Positions 6,683-11,826 of a stretch of 11,826 bases of DNA are shown piece by piece. The notes under the pieces are model-generated. The model saw only the letters and a program-made list of their open reading frames with translations. It was not told the DNA's origin and searched no databases. A program made the position numbers and the translations under genes. Location: contig CAYGRM010000206.1 in assembly GCA_964352225.1 (NCBI GenBank), forward strand, positions 1 through 11,826. Reading direction: 5' to 3'. The stretch comes from CAJQQY01 sp964352225 (GTDB taxonomy: Bacteria; Bacteroidota; Bacteroidia; Chitinophagales; Saprospiraceae). The first letter of the stretch is position 1, and each line of letters begins with the position of its first letter.

Positions 6683-6723
6683 TAAAAAATTAAAAATTTT
6701 TATCATTTGTGACAACATATGAT
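6683..6723 (-). terminator. Weak hairpin downstream of the EamA gene
   Basis: ATCATTTGT (6702-6710) and ACATATGAT (6715-6723) form a 9-bp stem with one mismatch and a 4-base loop. On the minus strand an A-tract and then T-tracts follow within 25 bases. It begins 10 bases after the EamA stop. The T-tract is displaced from the stem, so termination is only possible. Confidence 0.3.
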
Positions 6724-6732
6724 ATATATATC

Positions 6733-7632
6733 CTATTTATTTTCAAAAAAACTTGTTCGCTTACTCACTAAAAAGACTCCTGCAAAAATTAAAATACCTG
6801 CCATAACCTTAACCAACCCTAATTCATCTTTTCCCATTATCAACGCAATCAAAGAGGCCAATAAGGGCTGTAAATAAATATAAATACTCGTCACCGAAGG
6901 GTTAACTATTTTTAATGCGAAGGCATTAAATAAATAAGTCATCACGGTAGCAGCGACCAAAACATAAGCAAAAGCGATCCAAATGATAGAAGAAAAAGTA
7001 GACCATTCTATCTCCAATACATCACTCCACCCAAATGGTAAAACCATTAAAAAGCCAAAAGTAAAAACCCATTTGACGACCGTGATGGGATGATATCGAT
7101 CCATCATTTTTTTGACCAACACTAAATAAATTCCGTAAGAAATAGCATTGGTTAGAATCAAAGAATCACCCAACAATTGGTCTTGCTGAAATGAAAAGGA
7201 ACCTCCTCTACTAATTAAAATAATAGCTCCAATTGCTCCTAATGCAATTCCAATTAATTTCTGAAGCGTTATTTTTTCTTTTATCAAAATAGAGGAGATG
7301 ACTAAAACTAAAATCGGAGTAGTCGTCATAATCAAAGAAGCATTGATTGGAGTCGTATGCTTTAACCCCATAAAAAAGCACAACTGATTAATTGCCACAC
7401 CAAAAACTGCACAAAGAATAAGCATTGGAAAATCTTTCTTCTCCACTTTTTCGTGGACAAATACTAGATGAAAAAACCAAAATAATCCTAGTCCGCAAAG
7501 CACTCGAAAAACTATAAAACCAAACGGCTGAATATAATTATCATCCAAAACTAGCTTAGCTATGGAATAATTCGCTCCATAAATCAGGGCAACTAAAAAT
7601 AGGGCAATATGTGCTTTTACAACTTTTGACAT
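6733..7632 (-). CDS. EamA/DMT-family membrane transporter
   Basis: The 299-residue protein has about ten hydrophobic segments arranged as two EamA repeats (about residues 5-140 and 150-290), the usual layout of drug/metabolite transporters (RhaT, YdcZ, RarD relatives). Typical signs are the YGANYSIAKL start of helix 1, the FRVLCGLG segment of helix 2, TPINASLIMTTTPILVLVISSILIKEK at the end of repeat 1 and NPSVTSIYIYLQPLLASLIALIMGKDEL in repeat 2. It should sit in the inner membrane and move a small metabolite, often outward, by proton coupling; the substrate cannot be inferred. An in-frame ATG at 7680 would add 16 residues, but that stretch lies inside a strong terminator hairpin (7665-7695), so the ATG at 7632 with MSKVVKAH is chosen. 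A BlaI-like palindrome lies upstream at 7701-7714. Confidence 0.88.
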   Translation of the reverse strand: MSKVVKAHIALFLVALIYGANYSIAKLVLDDNYIQPFGFIVFRVLCGLGLFWFFHLVFVHEKVEKKDFPMLILCAVFGVAINQLCFFMGLKHTTPINASLIMTTTPILVLVISSILIKEKITLQKLIGIALGAIGAIILISRGGSFSFQQDQLLGDSLILTNAISYGIYLVLVKKMMDRYHPITVVKWVFTFGFLMVLPFGWSDVLEIEWSTFSSIIWIAFAYVLVAATVMTYLFNAFALKIVNPSVTSIYIYLQPLLASLIALIMGKDELGLVKVMAGILIFAGVFLVSKRTSFFENK

Positions 7633-7658
7633 AAAAAGGTTTATCCAAATTAGGCAAT

Positions 7659-7695
7659 AAAAAAAATCGGCGCCTATCAAATATAAGCACCGATT
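7659..7695 (-). terminator. Strong intrinsic terminator behind the sigma-factor operon
   Basis: Read on the minus strand, AATCGGTGCTTAT pairs over all 13 positions (two G-U pairs) with ATAGGCGCCGATT across a 5-base loop, and a T-run follows (7664-7659). It lies 43 bases after the stop of the Spy-like gene. It also lies between the palindrome at 7701-7714 and the EamA start, so it could instead act as a leader attenuator. Confidence 0.85.
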
Positions 7696-7700
7696 CTTAC

Positions 7701-7714
7701 TCTACAAATGTAGA
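7701..7714. promoter_or_regulatory. BlaI/MecI-like palindrome overlapping a -7 box
   Basis: TCTACAAATGTAGA contains TACA-N2-TGTA (7703-7712), the core of known BlaI/MecI operators, with CT/AG extension on both sides. On the minus strand it contains TACATTTG, an exact match to TAnnTTTG, reading toward the EamA gene. No BlaI or BlaR gene is in the window, so the regulator is an inference. Confidence 0.4.
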
Positions 7715-7738
7715 AAATTATGGATAAATCTTTTAGCG

Positions 7739-8203
7739 TTAATTTCCGTTTTGCATATTTCTACGCCGTTTTTGTCGTTCCATTCTCCGCTCTTTCATCA
7801 TATCCAAAATAGTTGCTTTGAATTCTCTTTCAGCTACTTGGAGTGTTGCAATTTTTCGAATTGACAAAACTTTTTTTAGTTTTTCAAAATATGTTTTCTT
7901 TAAATCTAATAGCTCTTGGTCTTTCTTAAAACTCGCTCTCATTTGTGCTTCTAATTCAGCATCAGTCATATTTTCTATCCTTTGCTCTCTTTTATACTTT
8001 TTGTTAATTACTTTTCTGTCCTTTTGAAATTGATTGTATACAGGCCAAAACTCTGCGGATTCTTCCGCACTCAAATCCAAACGATTCGTAATGTAAGCTA
8101 CTTTTTGAGCTTCTATTTTTGCATTAGCATGGTCTCCAGGTTGAGCGAAAAGACTTACTGCGTAAAAGCAAAAAAGACATATTCCTAAAATATATTTTTT
8201 CAT
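7739..8203 (-). CDS. Spy/CpxP-like periplasmic protein, probable sensor partner of the ECF system
   Basis: The 154-residue protein has a Sec signal peptide (MKKYILGICLFCFYAVSLFA, cleavage expected before Gln21) and a helical mature part. The hallmark LDLSAEESAEFWPVYNQF (42-59) is typical of small Bacteroidota periplasmic proteins related to the Spy/CpxP/CnrX helical fold and often annotated as sensor of an ECF-type sigma factor. The middle is rich in charged helix (KKYKREQRIENMTDAELEAQ), and the C-terminus is strongly basic (KERRMERQKRRRN, 137-149). It is the third gene after the sigma factor and the membrane protein, 42 bases behind the latter, and the operon ends in a strong terminator. It probably binds misfolded protein, metal or the anti-sigma outer domain and so tunes release of the sigma factor. 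The family fold is inferred from one motif and context. Confidence 0.78.
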   Translation of the reverse strand: MKKYILGICLFCFYAVSLFAQPGDHANAKIEAQKVAYITNRLDLSAEESAEFWPVYNQFQKDRKVINKKYKREQRIENMTDAELEAQMRASFKKDQELLDLKKTYFEKLKKVLSIRKIATLQVAEREFKATILDMMKERRMERQKRRRNMQNGN

Positions 8204-8245
8204 ATTTAATTTTTTTCCGATGTTCTACATTTAGGTTCTAAAATT

Positions 8246-8776
8246 TTATAAAAAGTCTTCCAAATCGGAAGCATCGATATCATCAATTATTTCTTCCAAA
8301 TATTCATTTAAATCTTCGTCCTCTATCTCTATTTCCGTCCAATTTCCAGTTCCATCGTCTCCCAAAACATTCATTAATTCATCTGCCTCAAAATCATCAA
8401 TATTAGCTTTAACATAATTTTCTAATTCTGCTGAAGTCAAATCTGCCATTTCATTACTTGAAGCATTTTCATTATTTAAAATAAAAATTGAAGCTACTGC
8501 CAACAAAATCATCATAGCAAATCCAACGGCTATTCTAGGTTGAAAAAAGATATTCAATCGATCTGCTAACTGAGCTAACCAACTACTTGATCTTGAAGAG
8601 GAAACAGGATCAGGAACTCTTTCAGTTTTGAAAAAATCTATTTCGTTTAAGATCTGGTCAGGCAATTGACTAAAATAATTTTCAGGCACATCAAACACTT
8701 CTTCTTTCTTCAACTTAGAAAGCGAAGGTGCTATTTTTTCCAACTCGTCTTGAATTTCTTTTTTATTATTTTTCAT
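8246..8776 (-). CDS. Single-pass membrane anti-sigma factor candidate with acidic outer domain
   Basis: The 176-residue protein has a cytoplasmic N-terminal part (1-80), one membrane helix at about 82-100 (VGFAMMILLAVASIFIL) and a C-terminal part predicted to be periplasmic by the positive-inside rule (Arg73 and Arg81 before the helix). The VPENYFSQLPDQIL segment (30-43) is a motif common in Bacteroidota proteins encoded next to ECF sigma factors. I see no zinc-binding HxxxCxxC, so it is not a ZAS-type anti-sigma. The outer part (101-176) is extremely acidic: 27 Asp/Glu and one Lys among 76 residues by hand count. The gene starts 9 bases after the sigma-factor stop, which implies coupled expression. 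A role in holding the sigma factor at the membrane is inferred from position and topology, not from a recognised binding domain. Confidence 0.72.
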   Translation of the reverse strand: MKNNKKEIQDELEKIAPSLSKLKKEEVFDVPENYFSQLPDQILNEIDFFKTERVPDPVSSSRSSSWLAQLADRLNIFFQPRIAVGFAMMILLAVASIFILNNENASSNEMADLTSAELENYVKANIDDFEADELMNVLGDDGTGNWTEIEIEDEDLNEYLEEIIDDIDASDLEDFL

Positions 8777-8785
8777 GATAAACTT

Positions 8786-9355
8786 TTAAACGTCTGTTTG
8801 GTCGTTCAAAAAATGTTCAATTTTTTTAACTGCATGATGATAAGATGCTTTTAATCCACCTACCGAAGTTTCTAAAATATTCGAAATCTCCTGATAGCTC
8901 ATTTCATCAAAATATCTCATATTGAATACTAACTTTTGTTTCTCAGGCAAAAGTTCGATTGCTCGCTTTAATTTTGATTGAGCTAGATTTCCATCAAAAT
9001 AACTGTCTGCACTCAATCGATTTGCCATATCTAAATCTCCATCATCTATGGAAGTTGTCGCTTTTCGCTTCTTTTTATTTAAAAAAGTAATCGTTTCGTT
9101 TGTTGCAATTCGATAGAGCCAAGTATATAATTGAGCATTCCCCTCAAACTTTTTTATGTTTTTAAAAACCTTAATAAAAGTATTTTGCAACACATCATTG
9201 GCATCATCATGCTCATTAACCATTCTTCGAATATGCCCGTACAATCGCTCTTGGTACTTCAACACCAGCCATTTGAAACCTTGTTCCACATTAATATCGT
9301 TTTGGAGCAGGTTTAATATTTCTTCATCCGAAATCTTTGACGTTGATTGCCGCAA
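8786..9355 (-). CDS. ECF-type RNA polymerase sigma factor
   Basis: The 189-residue protein is a two-domain sigma-70 factor. Region 2 lies at about residues 28-95, with YQERLYGHIRRMVNEHDDANDVLQNTFIKVFKN and the -10 recognition segment TWLYRIATNETI. Region 4 lies at about 127-180, with LPEKQKLVFNMRYFDEMSYQEIS and the helix-turn-helix SVGGLKASYHHAVKKI. It redirects RNA polymerase to a small regulon, probably for envelope stress. The following two genes encode a membrane anti-sigma candidate and a periplasmic sensor-like protein. The only start that preserves the full N-terminus is a TTG at 9353-9355; the frame has a TGA 27 bases upstream with no ATG between, and the next ATG (codon 45) would cut into region 2. 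The TTG start may keep expression low. Family assignment is firm. Confidence 0.93.
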   Translation of the reverse strand: MRQSTSKISDEEILNLLQNDINVEQGFKWLVLKYQERLYGHIRRMVNEHDDANDVLQNTFIKVFKNIKKFEGNAQLYTWLYRIATNETITFLNKKKRKATTSIDDGDLDMANRLSADSYFDGNLAQSKLKRAIELLPEKQKLVFNMRYFDEMSYQEISNILETSVGGLKASYHHAVKKIEHFLNDQTDV

Positions 9356-9371
9356 TATAAATTGTTTGATA

Positions 9372-9394
9372 TTTTGACTTAGAAAATGTCAAAA
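9372..9394. promoter_or_regulatory. 7-bp inverted repeat in the sigma-factor leader
   Basis: TTTTGAC (9372-9378) and GTCAAAA (9388-9394) are perfect complements with a 9-base spacer, 17 bases upstream of the TTG start. It could be an operator or a small leader hairpin affecting translation; nothing else supports either reading. Confidence 0.3.
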
Positions 9395-9442
9395 GGTTTA
9401 ATTCAATAAAATAAAATTTAAAAGTAAAATACTAAGGTCATT

Positions 9443-9452
9443 GTTACATTCC
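9443..9452 (-). promoter_or_regulatory. Possible ECF -35 element for autoregulation
   Basis: On the minus strand the sequence is GGAATGTAAC. An AAC-containing -35 motif is a general feature of ECF-dependent promoters. It lies just after the terminator at 9453-9493 and 88 bases before the TTG start. The matching -10 motif is unclear. Confidence 0.22.
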
Positions 9453-9493
9453 AAAACAAAAGCGGTGATCAAGCTTAAAGCCTTATCACCGCT
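9453..9493 (-). terminator. Terminator between the OmpA-family gene and the sigma-factor operon
   Basis: AGCGGTGAT (9461-9469) and ATCACCGCT (9485-9493) form a perfect 9-bp GC-rich stem, with a few further inner pairs. On the minus strand the tail is TTTGTTTT (9460-9453). It would end transcripts of the OmpA-family gene, which stops at 9609. A weaker T-tract on the other side allows some activity in the plus direction. Confidence 0.8.
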
Positions 9494-9501
9494 CGTTTTC
9501 T

Positions 9502-9605
9502 GATAATCGAAAAAGGAACTTAGAGTTGAGAAATAGTTTTTTGAATAAATTCATCAAACTTTTTAAATCATAAACAAAGTGTTCCTAAATCATTATTCGA
9601 TATTC
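9502..9605. repeat. Degenerate copy 2 of the dispersed inverted repeat
   Basis: Read on the minus strand from 9605, the first 26 bases match copy 1 (from 980) at 24 positions, starting GAATATCGAATAA. A later 27-base block (to 9541) matches copy 1 at 23 positions, including AGTTTGA and TTTATTCAA. An extra short insert separates the two blocks. The other arm is decayed: GATAATCGAAA at 9502-9512 corresponds to the outer box. The element begins 3 bases after the stop of the OmpA-family gene, like copy 1 behind its gene. Confidence 0.6.
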
Positions 9606-9608
9606 TGA

Positions 9609-11276
9609 TTATTTACTCGTCTGCAACTGTCCAACATTATTTATCTTAGTAATAATCACATCAACTCTTCTATTTTTTGCTCGAAGATCATCAGTTTTAT
9701 TACTATTGAGAGGTATTTTATCCCCCATTCCAATCGTCTCAATTCGAAGCGGTTGAATGAATTTTTTATAGACTAAATAATTCTTAATCGCTTTCGCCCG
9801 CTCCTCTGATAATTTTTGCAAAGCCAGCTTATCACCCTGATTATCAGTATGGCCTTCGATTCGAATAGAGACCGTCCAATTCTCATTTAAGAATTCCGCT
9901 AACTCATCCAACGAGGCATATGACTCCTCCAAAACAACTGCTTTTGACTGCTCGAAGAAAATTGGCTTTAGTACAATTTTAGAATTTACTTGCATTGGAT
10001 CTAAGTACAAATCCAAAAAATGAGTTTTGTAATAAACATAATCTGACCGAAAGGTAAGTAGCTCTTCTTTGCCAGTAAAACCAGGTCTCTCCGCAATCAA
10101 ACGATAGGTCTTCCCTTTGGGCAAACTCAATTCAAATGTTCCATCATCTGACACATATACACTTTCCAAATGGTCTTCTCCTACGGGAGCAAATAAAATT
10201 CTTGCAGGCTGATTTTGCTCTGTTTTCGAATTTATAATTTTTCCTTTAACAGTTACTTGGATTGGATTTGGCGGCATTAATTCCGCTTTAAAAATATCTA
10301 AAGATCCTTCTCGATTAGAAGAAAAATAAAGGTAACCTGTGGCTGAGTTAAAATATGGTTGACTATCATCCGCATCTGAATTAATTGGCTCAACAAATCG
10401 ATATGGTACACTCCAATCCTCCCAATTATCTCCTGTCCTAATCAAATAAAAAATATCGCTTCCTCCCAAAGTTCCTTTTCGATTAGATGAAAAAAATAAT
10501 CGTTTGCCATCTTCCGAGAGGAAAGGCGTTGTCTCTCGATAAACTGTATTTACTTCCGGCCCAAGATTTTGCGGTTCACTCCATTGGTTATAACCTATTT
10601 TAAAACAGACGTACAAATCATTATCACCATAGCTATCAGGTCGTTGCATGGAAAGAATTAAGATATTTCCATCTGCACTCATTGCAAGATTGACATCGGA
10701 ATTATTATTTGAGTAATTTTTGATTTCTATGGGTTCTGGAAAAGTCCATGAGTTACTTGACATTTTTCTAGTGATAGAAAAACCTTTATCCAAACCTCCA
10801 AATTGAGAAAACTTATTGATTACTACCAATTCATTTCCATTGGGGGTTAATGCGCTCACACTATTTGGCAATGCATTATTAAGCGGATAACTTGGATGAG
10901 ATATTTTTTCAAAATCATCAAAAATAGATTCTGCCACCCAAATATCTTGATTGAACTTGGAACTTTGTGGATCGTGAATTTCTTCTCCCGCTATTTTTGA
11001 ATAAATGTATTTTAATTTATTCAGATATTCATCTTCATTCAACTCTGTGGCAATATCAGCTCCGTCTAATTTGAGTGTTCGATCAAATGTAGGATGTCCA
11101 ACTCTAGTAAAATAAAGGGTTTTTCCATCAATACTAACAACGGGGGATATTTCATCATATTGAGAAGTATTTATCCCATTATTCAAAGGTTCAACTTTAA
11201 AAATCTGAGCATTACCCGCTGAATAAAAAAGTAGGAAAACTATTATTAAGTGAAGTGTTAAAGTGTGTCGAATCAT
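9609..11276 (-). CDS. OmpA-family protein with PD40 propeller and CRD-like domain (PorE-like)
   Basis: The 555-residue exported protein has a signal peptide (about 1-23, ending GNA before Gln24; no lipobox Cys). It continues with at least five PD40/WD40-like blades, for example DEISPVVSIDGKTLYFTR (41-58), around 194-225, ETTPFLSEDGKRLFFSSNRKG (248-268) and SQPYFNSATGYLYFSSNREG (305-324). A carboxypeptidase-regulatory-like beta domain follows at about 339-402 (VTVKGKIINS to ERPGFTG), and a C-terminal OmpA domain at about 433-543. The OmpA domain keeps EGHTDNQGD with Asp478 and the Arg493 that normally bind the peptidoglycan peptide, plus NRRVDVII. This order matches the type IX secretion protein PorE except that the N-terminal TPR and lipid anchor are missing, so it may be a paralog linking an envelope complex to peptidoglycan. 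No other T9SS gene is in the window, so involvement in secretion or gliding is uncertain. Confidence 0.85.
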   Translation of the reverse strand: MIRHTLTLHLIIVFLLFYSAGNAQIFKVEPLNNGINTSQYDEISPVVSIDGKTLYFTRVGHPTFDRTLKLDGADIATELNEDEYLNKLKYIYSKIAGEEIHDPQSSKFNQDIWVAESIFDDFEKISHPSYPLNNALPNSVSALTPNGNELVVINKFSQFGGLDKGFSITRKMSSNSWTFPEPIEIKNYSNNNSDVNLAMSADGNILILSMQRPDSYGDNDLYVCFKIGYNQWSEPQNLGPEVNTVYRETTPFLSEDGKRLFFSSNRKGTLGGSDIFYLIRTGDNWEDWSVPYRFVEPINSDADDSQPYFNSATGYLYFSSNREGSLDIFKAELMPPNPIQVTVKGKIINSKTEQNQPARILFAPVGEDHLESVYVSDDGTFELSLPKGKTYRLIAERPGFTGKEELLTFRSDYVYYKTHFLDLYLDPMQVNSKIVLKPIFFEQSKAVVLEESYASLDELAEFLNENWTVSIRIEGHTDNQGDKLALQKLSEERAKAIKNYLVYKKFIQPLRIETIGMGDKIPLNSNKTDDLRAKNRRVDVIITKINNVGQLQTSK

Positions 11277-11301
11277 AGTGCTAAGTGTGGTCTGATGGAA
11301 T

Positions 11302-11310
11302 CAAAAAATA
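11302..11310 (-). promoter_or_regulatory. Weak candidate -7 element for the OmpA-family gene
   Basis: The minus strand reads TATTTTTTG about 25 bases before the ATG at 11276. It differs from TAnnTTTG by one extra base and is the same word seen before the M48-like gene. No -33 box is visible. Confidence 0.22.
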
Positions 11311-11384
11311 AGAAAAAAGCGTTTTGTCTTTTTAGATATTAGGGAGTTAGATTTTGGAGGAAAGTAAGATTAAGAAGTGAATTG

Positions 11385-11459
11385 ACTCTAAAATTAGAAA
11401 GATATTTCAACATATGCAATTTTTAGAAATATCGAAAAAGTTAATTTATTCTTTAGAGT
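11385..11459. repeat. Nested inverted repeats at the 3' end of the rightmost gene
   Basis: An outer pair ACTCTAAA (11385-11392) / TTTAGAGT (11452-11459) encloses an inner perfect pair GATATTTC (11401-11408) / GAAATATC (11426-11433). The outer right arm overlaps the last codons of the gene ending at 11446. There is no T-tract, so it may stabilise the transcript end rather than terminate. Confidence 0.4.
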
Positions 11460-11826
11460 TGTCACACCAACTATCAATTATGGATTTCAAAGCAACAAAC
11501 ATTGGTTCTCGTCCAACCTTAGTCACCAATTCCTCTTCTTCCTCTAAAAGAGAATCTTCGACAAATGCTAATAAATCTTCTTGAGAGGTATTTTCAAAAA
11601 ATACATTTAGTCGATCTCGGAATTGTTTTGAAGTTACCTCATTAATCATCTGCCAATTCCTTTCTTCAAATTTCCCTAAATCTTCTGCAGAAATTCTTGG
11701 CAAATTATCCACTTCACTTTTAATAGATTTAAAAACTACCAAAACTAAAAATAGAAAATACTGTTTTTCAGCTTCTGTAAACAAATCAAAATTATCAGAA
11801 ACATTATAAGCTGCAACATTCGGTTG
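11446..11826 (-). CDS. Hypothetical protein, C-terminal 126 residues (5' end outside window)
   Basis: The frame is open from the right edge of the window to a TAA at 11446-11448. The TTG at 11784 could be read as a start, but the frame continues upstream without a stop (VAAYNVSDNFDLF), so the gene is treated as truncated by the window edge. The visible part is helical and acidic with one moderately hydrophobic helix (YFLFLVLVVFKSI) that is amphipathic rather than clearly membrane-spanning. An Asp/Glu-rich stretch DSLLEEEEELV follows near residue 95, and the end is SIIDSWCDNSKE. I recognise no family or catalytic motif. It lies upstream of the OmpA-family gene on the same strand, 169 bases away with nested inverted repeats between, so co-transcription is doubtful. 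Confidence 0.7.
   Translation of the reverse strand, partial: QPNVAAYNVSDNFDLFTEAEKQYFLFLVLVVFKSIKSEVDNLPRISAEDLGKFEERNWQMINEVTSKQFRDRLNVFFENTSQEDLLAFVEDSLLEEEEELVTKVGREPMFVALKSIIDSWCDNSKE

Larger units (their letters stand above)
6408..6732. other. AT-rich intergenic gap with a dyad and a weak hairpin
   Basis: No gene is supported in this 325-base stretch; it has many stops in all frames. It should hold the promoter of the TPR gene (minus strand) and the 3' end of the EamA transcript. The visible structures are a perfect 8-1-8 dyad at 6532-6548 and an imperfect hairpin at 6702-6723. No exact TAnnTTTG box was found on the minus strand. Confidence 0.6.

Noticed and set aside
7633..7680. 16-residue N-terminal extension of the EamA transporter from the ATG at 7680
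   Set aside because: The stretch overlaps the strong terminator hairpin at 7665-7695, and a family-like N-terminus begins at the ATG at 7632.
7818..8188. Two overlapping plus-strand open frames rich in Phe and Ser
   Set aside because: They are antisense to the Spy-like gene; Phe/Ser-rich translation is what Lys/Glu-rich genes give on the reverse strand.
8219..8236. CTACATTTAGG as a second BlaI-like site before the Spy-like gene
   Set aside because: Only one half-site is present; the other half does not complete the palindrome.
9131..9377. Two plus-strand open frames of 61 and 73 codons
   Set aside because: They are antisense to sigma-factor region 2, with no independent support.
11446..11784. 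Complete 112-residue protein starting at TTG 11784
   Set aside because: The frame continues open to the window edge, so a truncated longer gene is more likely.
1..11826. CRISPR array, tRNA, rRNA or insertion sequence
   Set aside because: No regularly spaced direct repeats, no cloverleaf-like segment, and no transposase or integrase frame was seen.

Overview
The window looks like an AT-rich chromosomal segment of a Bacteroidota bacterium, most likely a free-living Cytophagales-type organism. The reasons are lipoprotein signal peptides on envelope enzymes, an OmpA protein built from PD40 propeller, CRD-like and OmpA domains as in type IX secretion PorE, an ECF sigma operon of a type common in this phylum, TAnnTTTG-like -7 boxes, and few Shine-Dalgarno sequences. 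This placement is inferred from sequence character only; no database search was possible. No tRNA, rRNA, transposase, phage gene or CRISPR array was seen.

Left part, plus strand, 1-3976. The 3' end of an FtsX-type ABC transporter permease is followed by a large imperfect inverted repeat (980-1101). Next comes a small conserved-looking protein of unknown function (1157-1513), then a hairpin region that can fold in two exclusive ways. After that lie two tandem lipoprotein cyclophilins, the second carrying a PKD domain, and a polyphosphate glucokinase of the ROK family. A perfect palindromic terminator overlaps the stop codon of the glucokinase gene and separates it from the convergent genes.

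Middle part, minus strand, 4013-7632. An M48-type lipoprotein has lost two of its three zinc ligands and is probably a pseudo-peptidase. A cytoplasmic TPR protein has its own terminator. A 325-base AT-rich gap follows, and then a DMT/EamA permease with a BlaI-like palindrome and a hairpin ahead of it.

Right part, minus strand, 7739-11826. An ECF sigma factor, a membrane anti-sigma-like protein with a very acidic outer domain, and a Spy/CpxP-like periplasmic protein with a basic tail form one operon, probably an envelope-stress circuit. Upstream are a PorE-like OmpA protein, a second degenerate copy of the 980-1101 repeat, a terminator, and the 3' end of an unrecognised gene.

The common theme is the cell envelope: transport, periplasmic or outer-membrane folding, peptidoglycan anchoring and stress sensing. 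No clear novel defence or mobile system is present. The items most worth following are the inactivated M48 protein, the paired hairpin switch, the dispersed repeat and the charge-complementary sigma-factor operon.
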